DNA from: Pseudomonas jinjuensis
GTDB lineage: Bacteria > Pseudomonadota > Gammaproteobacteria > Pseudomonadales > Pseudomonadaceae
Reading direction: 5' to 3'
Length of the DNA stretch: 64,000 bases
NCBI RefSeq assembly: GCF_900103845.1
Contig: NZ_FNIJ01000010.1
Location: 124,001-188,000 of the forward strand
The notes under the pieces were generated by a model. That model was not told the DNA's origin. It worked only from the letters and a program-made list of their open reading frames with translations, and made no database searches. The number at the start of each line of letters is the position of its first letter. Position 1 is the first letter of the stretch. Both the position numbers and the translations under genes were made by a program. Positions 32,305-42,900 of the stretch are shown piece by piece.

Positions 32305-33885
32305 ATGTCTTATTCCAATGCGGCAATTCCAAAGTTCATTTGCGCCCTGAGTCTGGCGATTCTCTGCGCCAACAGTGGCTACACCCTGGCGGCCGAAGTG
32401 CCCGCCGGCGAGGCGAGCGTGCTGGTCAGCCGCGTGTCCTTCAGCGGCAATCGCACCTTCACCAGCGAACAACTCAATGCGCAGATCGCCAACGAGATCG
32501 GCAAGCCGATGACGCTGCTGCAGATGCGCGCGCTGGCCGACAAGATCCAGCAGCTCTACCGCGACGCCGGCTACCAACTGGTCAAGGTCATCGTGCCGAA
32601 CCAGGATTTCGGCAATGCCGAGTCGCTGCGCCTGGTGGTGCTGGAAGGCTGGCTCGGTGACATCGAGGTCACCGGCAACGACCGCTATAGCCGCGAGCGC
32701 GTGATCGAAGCGCTGGAGGCCGCCGGCATCCATGCGGACAAGGCATTCGCCCTGGAAGACGTCGAGCGCGCCCTGACGCGCCTGAACCGCCAGTCCGGCA
32801 TCGAAGTCAGCTCCACGCTGAAGCCGGGCAAGGAAGCGGGCTCCACCGACATGCTCATCGAGGTCAAGGAAGCGCCGCGCGTGCAGGGCATCGTCGAGGT
32901 GAACAACTACGGCAGCGAGGACACCGGCGAGAACCGCCTGATCCCCAGCCTGCAGCTGACCAACCTGACCGGCCGCGGCGACGAGATGAACCTGCTGGGA
33001 ATGACCAGCGTCGGCGACGGCGACCTGCACTACGAGTACATCGACTACTCCACGCCGATCAACGCCATCGGCACCAAGGTCCACGCCTACTACACCCAGG
33101 GCAACGTCGACGTCGGCGAGGAATTCCAGGTTCTCGAGATCGAGGGCGACAACAAGGGCTGGGGCCTGGGCGTGAGTCACGATTTCGTGCAATCCGCGCG
33201 CACCATCTACAGCCTGGAAACCTGGCTGGAATCCCAGGACCTCGAGCAGAAGATGCTCGGCACCACCACCTCCGAGGACAAGATCCGCAAGCTGCGCGTC
33301 AGCTTCCGCCTCGACGATTCCGGCCTGAACGGCCGCACCCTGGCCTCGGTCGATCTGCACCAGGGCCTCGGCGAAATGCTCGGCGGCATGGACGACGATT
33401 CCGAGATGTCCAGCCGCAGCGGCGCGCATGCCGACAACAGCTTCACCAAGGTGTCCTTCGACATCGCCCGCCTGCAGCGCATCACCCCGCGCATCATGCT
33501 GATCCCGCGCCTGTACGGGCAGTACTCCTTCGATTCGCTGGTTTCCAGCGAGCAGTGGGGCATCGGCGGCATCGGCTCGGTGGTCGGCCATGAGTCCTCG
33601 ACCTTCTCCGGCGACCACGGCTACACCGCCAGCCTCGAAGGCCGCTACTCGCTGTTCGGCGACAACGACCGCTACCAGCTGGCGGCGCGCATCGACCACG
33701 GCCAGGTCTTCGTCAAGGACCCGCTGATCGATCAGAACGACAGCGACGACCTCTCCGGCGCCGCCATCGGCTTCCTCGCCCGTCCCATCGACAGCCTGGA
33801 CTTCCGCATCGACTACGCGGTGCCGGTCGGCGAGCGCACCGACAAGAGCTCCTACGTCTACGCCCAGGCGCGTTACCACTTCTGA
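32305..33885 (+). CDS. TpsB outer-membrane transporter (FhaC/ShlB family)
   Basis: A 526-residue Omp85-superfamily pore of a two-partner secretion system, which exports the TpsA protein encoded next. A signal peptide (ICALSLAILCANSGYTLAA) is followed by two POTRA-like domains at about 35-110 (VSFSGNRTFTSEQL, YRDAGYQLVKVIVP) and 112-190, then a 16-strand beta-barrel ending in the terminal Phe typical of outer-membrane proteins (YAQARYHF). I chose ATG 32305 because it gives the signal peptide; the frame is open earlier. The gap to tpsA is 35 bases, so the genes form one operon. Confidence 0.9.
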   Translation: MSYSNAAIPKFICALSLAILCANSGYTLAAEVPAGEASVLVSRVSFSGNRTFTSEQLNAQIANEIGKPMTLLQMRALADKIQQLYRDAGYQLVKVIVPNQDFGNAESLRLVVLEGWLGDIEVTGNDRYSRERVIEALEAAGIHADKAFALEDVERALTRLNRQSGIEVSSTLKPGKEAGSTDMLIEVKEAPRVQGIVEVNNYGSEDTGENRLIPSLQLTNLTGRGDEMNLLGMTSVGDGDLHYEYIDYSTPINAIGTKVHAYYTQGNVDVGEEFQVLEIEGDNKGWGLGVSHDFVQSARTIYSLETWLESQDLEQKMLGTTTSEDKIRKLRVSFRLDDSGLNGRTLASVDLHQGLGEMLGGMDDDSEMSSRSGAHADNSFTKVSFDIARLQRITPRIMLIPRLYGQYSFDSLVSSEQWGIGGIGSVVGHESSTFSGDHGYTASLEGRYSLFGDNDRYQLAARIDHGQVFVKDPLIDQNDSDDLSGAAIGFLARPIDSLDFRIDYAVPVGERTDKSSYVYAQARYHF

Positions 33886-33920
33886 TCCGACGGCTCTCGA
33901 CTCGCAAAGGAATTCCCATC

Positions 33921-36900
33921 ATGTCCCGCAAGAAAAAGCAGAATCCGTCGGTACGGAGCGCAATCACCACTGTTTCCGTTTCCCTGGCTGCCGTCGCCCA
34001 GACGGCGCTGGCCGGCCCCACCGGCGGTGTGGTCGCCGGCGGCACCGCGACCATCGACCAGAGCGCGGCGCTGCAGACCATCATCAACCAGGCGACCAAG
34101 AAGGCCGTCATCAACTGGCAGGAATTCGACATTCCCGCCAACGAGCTGGTGAAGTTCGTCCAGGCCGCGGGTAACGACTCGGTCACCCTGAACCGGGTGC
34201 TCAGCAACAAGTTCTCCAACATCCAGGGCGCGCTGGAAGCCAACGGCAACATCTTCCTGATCAACCCCAACGGCATCGTCTTCGGCGCCAACGCCAAGGT
34301 CGACGTCGCCGGCCTGCTGGCCTCCACCCTGGACGTCGATCCCGCCAGCTTCATGAGCGGCGACAGCCTGTCGTTCAGCCAGGTGCAGGGCAAGGAACTG
34401 GCCTCGATCAGCAACCAGGGCGAGATCAAGGTCGGCGACGGCGGCTTCGTCTATCTCGTCGCGCCGAAGGTCGACAACTCCGGCATGGTCATCGCCAACA
34501 TCGGCCGCGTCACCATGGCCGCCGGCAACCGCTTCAACGTCGACCTGCAGGGCAGCGGCCTGATCAACTTCAACGTGTCCGCCGATCAGTTGGGCTCGGC
34601 CACCGGCAATGCCAAGGTCGGCGTCGACAACAGCGGCGAGATCAAGGCGCAGAACGTCCTGCTGCAGGGCAACATCGCCAAGGACCTGATGTCCTCGGTG
34701 GTGAACAACACCGGCGTGATCGAGGCGACCTCGCTGACCATCAACGCCGCCGAGATCGAGCAGGCCGGCCAGATCAAGGCCGCCGCCGGTACCGTCAACC
34801 TGACCGCCAGCGACAGCATCCGCACTGCCGACGGCAGCAGCACCCGCGCCGGTACCCTGAACCTGGAAGTGACCAACGATGGCGCCTCCATCGGTGCCGA
34901 AGGCGTCGCGCTGAAGGTCGACGCCGACGTACTGAATGCCAAGGCGAAGAACGGCCACGTGCTGGTCACCGACGTCAATGGCGGTGTCGCCCTTGGCGAG
35001 ATCACCACCGGCAACAAGGACAACGTCAACCAGCGCCGCGCGATCATCAAGAGCCAGAACGGCAGCATCACCTCGGCCAACCCGGCGAAGACCAACGTCA
35101 CCGCCTGGTCGACCAACCTGGAGTCCGACGGCGCCATCGGCAATGCCGCGCAGGCGGTCACCACCGCCACCGACGTGCTCACCGCTTCCACCCAGAACGG
35201 CGGCATCTACGTCACCGACACCGATGACCAACTGATCCTCGGCAAGATCACCGCGCGCGAGACGCTCAGCGTCAGCGGCCAGCCCACCGCGCTGGAAGCG
35301 ATCAGCGACGGCAGCGGGCAGGTCACCCTGTCCAACGGCGCCACCGGCACCAAGGATGTCCAGATCATCTCCCAGGGCAGCATGTTCATCACTGGCCCGG
35401 TTTCTGCGACCAACTTCCTCGGGCTCGGTTCTTTCAGCGGCGGCCTGTTCAACGCCGCCGACGGTACCCAGCTGACCGGCCGCAACATGACTCTGATCGG
35501 GGACAACGTCGGCCAGGCCGAGCGTGCCTTCAACATCCAGAGCAACAAGCTTGACGCCACTGCCAGAACCGGCGGCGTATACATCACCGAGAACAACGGC
35601 CTGACCGTCGGCAGCATCCAGGCCGGCAACGGCAGCGACGTGGTGCTGAAGGCTGCGCAGGGCTCGCTGCAGGTCGGCAGCATCGTGGCGCAGAACGGCA
35701 AGGTCGGCCTCACGGCGGACAACGGCGCGATCCTCGACAACAACGGCGATGCGCTGAACGTCACCGCCGCCGAGCTGGCGCTGAACGCCAACACTGGCAT
35801 CGGCGCGTCGAACAACGCGCTGGAAACCTCGATCAGCAAGCTCGCCGCCGCCACCCGCGCCGCGCAGTCGGGCATCTATGTGAAGAACAACCTGGCGCTG
35901 CAGAGCATCGATGCGCAGACCGCCAACGGCGACGCGCAGATCGACTTCAGCGGCGGCCAGCTGTCGTTCAACCGCAACAGCGGCCAGCTCTCGCTCAATG
36001 CGCCGCTGGACCTGACCTTCACCAACAGCGCCGGCGCCCTGGTGCTGGCCGGCATCGATGCCGGCCCCAGCCACAGCGTCAAGCTGACCGCCGCCGGCAA
36101 CATCAGCCAGGGCAGCGGCAGGCTGACGGCCGGGGACGTCACCCTGGATGCCAGCAACAACATTGGTAGCGCCGACACCGCGCTGGTCACCGATACCGCC
36201 AGCCTTGACCTGACCAGCCGCAACGGCACCATCAACGTCGACAACCGCTCGGCGCAGCAGACCCGCGTCAAGGCCAGCGCCAACAGCACCAACGGCGCGG
36301 TGAGCGTGAAGCAGGCCGGTGCACTGCTGGTCGATTCGGTTTCGGCATCCAAGGCGGTCAACCTCACCGCCGGCGGCGCCATCGAAGGCGCGGCGGACAA
36401 CAGTGGCTTCCACGTCTCGGCGGGTTCGCTGAACCTCGACGGCGCTGCCATCGGCAGTTCGACCACCGCGCTCTCCACCAAGGTCGACGCGGGCTCGGTC
36501 AGCCTGACCAGCCGTGGCGGCGATATCAATCTGTCCAACGTCGGCAACATCGCCCTGCTGAACGCCAATGCCAGCGGCAAGATCGCCTTCCGCAACTCGG
36601 GCGATGCCAGCATCGACAGGCTGCAGGCCGGCCAGTCGATCACCTTCGACATCACCGGCGCCGCGAAGAACGGCGGCAGCGGTGTCAACTTCATCGCCAC
36701 CGGTCTCGACGTTTCCGCCAAGTCCTTCGGCGAAAGCGGCAAGGCCATGCAGATCCAGGTACAGAACCTGGTGATCGATACCGTCAACGGCGGCATCTAC
36801 GCCCGCCAGGCCAGCGGCCAGCTGCTCGGCCTGATGCAGGCCACCTCCGGCGGCAGCGGCAGCGACATCGAGATTTCCGCGGACGGCAGCATCGGCCTCG

Positions 36901-39900
36901 GCACGGTCAACGCCGGCGGCAACAATGTCGTGCTCAAGGCCGGCGGCAGCATCGAGGATGCCCGCAGCGACAAGAGCAAGGCCAACGTCACCGCGCGCTC
37001 GCTGGACATGAGTGCCCCGGGCGGCATCGGCATGAACGGCGACCTCAACCTCGACGTCAGCTTCCTCTCCGCCGCGGGCGGCGCCAGCGGCGTGAAGGCG
37101 GCCAACGCCGGTGCCATCGCCGTCGACAACAAGACGCTGACCGGCAAGGGCAGCAGCGAAATCTCCATCATCGCCGCCAGCATCACCATCCTCGACAACA
37201 ACGGCGGCACCATCACCATGGACGGCGGCAAGCTGACCATGACCGCCACCGCCGGCAACATCGTCTTCCTCAACCAGAGCGACACCATCTACCTGCCGGG
37301 CGGCGGCAGCATCACCCTGACCGCCATGTCGAAGTCCGAGATGGACGGCTACAGCGGCGTGATCATCGCCGGCAACCTGAAGACCGACGGCGGCGATATC
37401 AAGCTGCAGGCACAGTCGAACATCACCATCGGCATGCTCGATGCCCTCGGCAATGCCGGCACCGCCGGCGACGTCTGGGTCGGTTCGCTGCACGGCATCA
37501 TCATCGATGGTAACGGCAGCGCGCAGAACATCCGCGGCGACCACGTCACCCTGCAGGCCAGCACCCCGTCGCTGCGCGACGCCGAGCTGAACCGCGACAC
37601 CGCCATCTCCGAGTATTCGGCGAAGGTGGCCGAGGCCGCCGCCAAGCTGCTGCAGCTGGAAATCCTCCAGCAGCAGCTGAAGAGCTACCAGCAGATGGTG
37701 TCCCAGGCCGAGTTGCAGCAATCCCTGGCCGCCAGCATCGAACGCCTGACCGCCCTGCAGCAGCGTGCTGCGCAAGCTTCCGTGGACAGCGCTTCGGCCT
37801 ATGTCGACATCCTGAATACCGCGCTGAATGCCGCCACCGTGGTGCGCAACGCCGCCGCCATCGTCGCCGGCGCCGCCCAGGCGATTCCGTTCTCCGGCGA
37901 CGCCGGCGCGGATGCCGCCTTCGCCGTGGTCGACCTGGCCCTGTCCGCCGCCACCCTGGCGCTGGACAGCTACGAGCGCTACACCCTGGCGCCGCGCCAG
38001 GACGCGCTGGACGACCTGAACAACCAGCTCGATGTGGCCACTGCCGCGCTGACCGACGCGCAGACCAACCTGAATATGGCCACCACCATCCGCGACACCA
38101 CGCAGACCTCGAAGGACATGGCCGACCTCGCCGTGTTCAAGGCCAACGTGGCGCGCGATGCCGCCCAGCAGGTGCGCAAGCAGGCGGTGAGCGCCTATGA
38201 CCTGAACAAGGACATCGACAGTTCCGCCGACAAGCCGCTGGGCATCACTGCCAACCGCCTGGACGTGAACCAGGGCAGCACGCTGAACACCGACCTGTTC
38301 CTCGACTCCACCGGCAGCATCGGCCTCGGCGACATCGAGGTGATCTCCGGCAAGCAGATCGTCGCCAGCGCCAACCAGGACCTGAACCTGGTCGGCACCG
38401 TGCACAGCGACAAGTCGATCAGCCTGAACGCCGGCAATTCCATCCAGGGCGCCGGCGGCAAGCTGTTCACCCCGGACCTGCTGCTCAAGGCCAACAACGG
38501 CATCGGCAACCTGACCGCGGTGAACACCCAGGTCGATCGCCTGGCCGCCTCTGCCGGCAACGCCGGTGTGAACATCGTCAACCGCAACTCCGGCGCGCTG
38601 CTGAGCGTCACCAGCGAAGGTGCGGTGAACGGCGTTTCCGGCAACGGCGACATCAGCATCGACACCGACGGTTCGCTGCGCGTCGAGAAGCTGATCAGCG
38701 ACACCAACCAGACCCACACCGTGACCCTGACCAGCGGCGGCGCGATCGTCGACGGCAACGGCCAGGAGCGCAACGTGCAGGGCGGCACCCTGGTGGTGAA
38801 CGCACTCAACGGTGTGGAACTGGACAGCGAGATCGTCCGTCTGCAGGCGCAGATCACCGGCGTCGGCGACTTCGCCATCCGCGAAGCCAGCGAACTGGTG
38901 GTGGATAGCCTGTCGACCGCTGACGGCGACATCGATGTCGATGCTACCGGCAACATCACCGTTGGCAGCCTGAGCGCCGCCGGCCACCGCATCGACCTGG
39001 CGTCGGGCGGCCGCATCGACGACGACAACAACAACGCCACCCAGATCGTCGCCAACGAACTGGGCCTGACCGCCGCCGGCTCCATCGGCGGCACCGGCGC
39101 CCATGCCACTCGCGCGCTCGACACCCATGTGGGCAGCGTGGATGCCACGGCCCATGGCGAAATCAATATCGCCGAGCAGGACGACCTCAGCGTCGGTGTG
39201 GTGGAAACCGACACCGGCAACATCACCCTGACCAGCGGTGGTTCGCTGGACATCGGCCGCGTCGCCACTGGCACCACTTCCGACACCATCACCCTGATGG
39301 CGGCCAATGCCATCCGCAATGCGCTGAACGACGGCGCGGCCAACCTGACTGCCGCCAACCTGGCGCTGACCGCCGGCAGCGGCATCGGCGAAGGCAAGGC
39401 GCTGAACGTCAGCGCCGACCGCCTGGTCGCCAGCGGCGGCAGCGGTGGCGTGGAAGTTACCGATCTGGACGGCGATCTCACCATCGGTGGCGTCACGGCG
39501 AATCTGGGACTGCCGACGCCGTTTGGCCTGAACTCGACCGGTGGCGACATCCGCGTACAGGCGGACGGCGGTTCGCTGTTCGTGGACGAGATGGTGGTCA
39601 CCCTGGGTGGCGGCGACATCGCTCTCGGCGCGGAAGGTTCGCTGCAGCAGAACGCGGCTGTCCTCGGCGCCGCCAATGTCTCGCTGACTGCCGATGACGA
39701 CATCACGCAGAACGCGGTGATCGTCACGAGCAATGGCGACATCGCCCTCGCGGCAGGCGGCAGCATTTCGCAGAACGCGCTGAACCTGACCGTCTCCGGC
39801 GACATTTCGCTGCAGGCAACCGACGGCGACGTGACCATTGCCGCCGGCGCTACCAACACCGTCACCGGCGCCGGCAATATCACCGTCGAGGCGGGCGAGG

Positions 39901-42900
39901 ACGTAGTTCAGAACGCTGCGATGTCGACCGGCAGCGGCAACATCTCGGTGAAGGCCGGTTCCGGCGACGTGACCATCGCCAGCGCTGCGACCAGCACTGT
40001 GACTGGCGCAGGCGACATCACCATCGAGGCGGGCTCCAACGTCCAGCAGGGCGCGAACTTCAGCACCGGCACCGGCGACATCAGCGTCACCGCGCACACC
40101 GGCAACATCGAAATGGGCAGCGGCGTCTCCAGCATCGTGGGCGGCACCGGCAACATCGCCTACAACGCCGGCAGCAACGCGGTGATCGGCGACCTCGGCA
40201 GCATCACCGGCAACATCGGTGTGCTGGCTGGCGGCGACATCCAGCAGAACGGCAATATCGTCACCACTACCGGCGACATCTCGCTGGCTGCCGACGGCGA
40301 TATCCAGCAGGCCGGCGATACCGGTACCGACGAGGGCTCCATCAGCGTCGTGGCCGGCAACGACCTGCTGCAGATCGGCAACACCACCACCCGCGTGGGC
40401 GGTATCACGCTGAACGCCGGCAACGATATCGAGCAGAACGGCAATACCGGCACCGACGAGGGCGCCATCAGCGTCGTGGCCGGCAACGACCTGCTGCAGA
40501 ACGGCAACACCACCACCCGCGTGGGCGGTATCACGGTGAACGCCGGCAACGATATCGAGCAGAACGGCAATACCGGCACCGACGAAGGCGCCATCAGCGT
40601 CGTGGCCGGCAACGACCTGCTGCAGAACGGCAACATCACCACCCGCCTGGGCGGTATCACGCTGAACGCCGGCAACGATATCGAGCAGAACGGCAATACC
40701 GGCACCGACGAGGGCGCCATCAGCGTCGCGGCTGGCAACGACATCCTGCAGAACGGTGACATCACCACCAATGCGGGCGCTGTCTCGGTGGCTGCTGGCG
40801 GCAATATCCAGCAGGTCGGCGACATCACCACCTCGGTGGGCGGAGTCGAGAGCGGCGCTGCCGGCAACATCACCCAGACCGGCAACATCGGCACCGGCAC
40901 CGGCGACATCGCGGTGACTGCCAACGGTGACCTGCTGCAGGACGGCGATACCTCCGCAACCAACGGCGACATCGCGCTTCTGGCCCACGGCAATATTCGC
41001 CAGAACGGTGCGGTCACCAGCGGCGCGGGCGACATCTCGCTGGCCGCCGACGGGGATATCCGTCAGGACGGCAACATCGGCACCGACGCTGGCGACATCA
41101 GCGTCGCCGCCGGGCAGGACATCCTGCAGAACGGCAATGTCAGCAGCGGCGCCGGCAACATCGATGTGAACGCTGTGCGCGACATCACCCAGAACGGCGA
41201 TATCCGTACTGACGCCGGCAACATCAACATCGCTGCCGGTCGGGACATCCTGCAGAACGGCGACGTGACCAGCGGCGCAGGCGACATCGCGGTGAACGCG
41301 GTGCGCGACATCGTGCAGAACGGCGTTATCGGTACCGACGCTGGCGCGATCCAGATCGGCGCGGGCAACGACTTCACCCAGAACGGCCTGGTCACCACCA
41401 ACGCCGGCGACGTCGCGATCACTGCCGTTGGCGACATCGAGCAGAACGCGGACATCGAAGTCGGCACCGGTAACCTGTCGGTACAGGCGGGTGGCAACCT
41501 GACCATGGCGGATGGCACCTGGAGCGAAGTCGGTGTCGGCAATATCGGCTACCAGGCCGGTGGCGATCTCGTCAGCAACATCATCTGGGCAGGCTCGGGC
41601 AATGTGGACGTGACTGCTGCGCAGAATCTGTTGCAGAAGGTCTACACCGTTGCAGAGAACGGCAACCTGGCGGTCACCGCAACTGCGGGCAACCTGGTCA
41701 TGGCTGACGGCGCCGTGGGCTTCGCCTCGGGCACCGTCGACTATCAGGCCGGCGCCGATGCCGAACTGAATGTCCTGGTCAGCGAGGGAGCCGATGTAAC
41801 GGTCAACGCTGGCGACAACATCCGCCAGAAGACCTTCATCGCCACTACCGATGCCAATATCGTGCTGAACGCCGGCTCCGGCGACATCGGCATGGACGAA
41901 GGCGCTTCCAGCTACGTCAGCGGCAGCGGGGACATCCGCTACAGCGCGGGCCGCAACATCCTGATCGACGAGTTGGCGACCGATGACGGCGACGTACGCC
42001 TGACCGCCACCGCCGGCTCCATCGGCGTGCATGGTTCGGCTGCGGACAACGTCAGCGCCAACAGCCTGATCGCCACCGCCGCCAACGGCATCGGCAGCCT
42101 CGGCAATGCGGTGCGTACCCGCATCGACAGCCTGGTCGCCAACCTGACCGGTGCCGGCGATATCGCGGTGACCGAGGCCGACGGCATCGAGCTGACCCAG
42201 GTGCGCAACGCCAACGGCACCGTCGCGGTCCATGCCGGCGGCGACATCACGGCGGTGGACGTGCAGTCCCGCCAGGGCAGCGTGCAGCTGGATTCGGCTG
42301 GCCGCGTGGACACCACCCCGGCTGGCCTGATCCAGGCCGGCGCGCTGCAGATCGATGCAGTGAACGGCGTGGCGGTGCGCACCAGCGTCGACCGCGCGAG
42401 CGTGGCGGTCAGCGGCACCGGCGACCTGAGCATCGGCGAAACCGACGGCATCGTTCTCGATCGCCTGACCACCGCCGACGGCGACATCGCGGTGAATGCC
42501 GGCGGCAACATCGGCGTGGATACCGTCCTGGCCAATGGCGACGTCAGCCTGAACTCCGGCGCGGCAATCAGCAGCCAGCGTTCCGTGGCGACTCCGGCGA
42601 ACGCCGTGGTCGGCAACCGCATCGCCCTGCAGGCGGCCAGCGGCATCGGTGCGCAGCGCGCGCTGGATATCGCCGGCCAGCAGGTCAGCGCGCAGACCAC
42701 CGGCGGCGACATCCGCCTGGCCCAGGCCGGCGCGGTGGTGCTGGAGAACGTGCGTACCGGCAACGGCAACATCGACGTCGCGGTGAGTGGCGGCGATGCG
42801 CAGGTCGGCCAGGTTTCGGCCAACGGCGCGGTGAACCTGAGCGCCGCGAACGGCAGCCTGCGTACCGACGGCAGCGGCAACAGCCGCGTGAGCGCCGGCG

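Noticed and set aside
40240-41480. Regular repeats resembling a CRISPR array.
   Set aside because: The repeats are in frame within tpsA, have no unique spacers of constant length, and encode QNG-type beta-helix turns.
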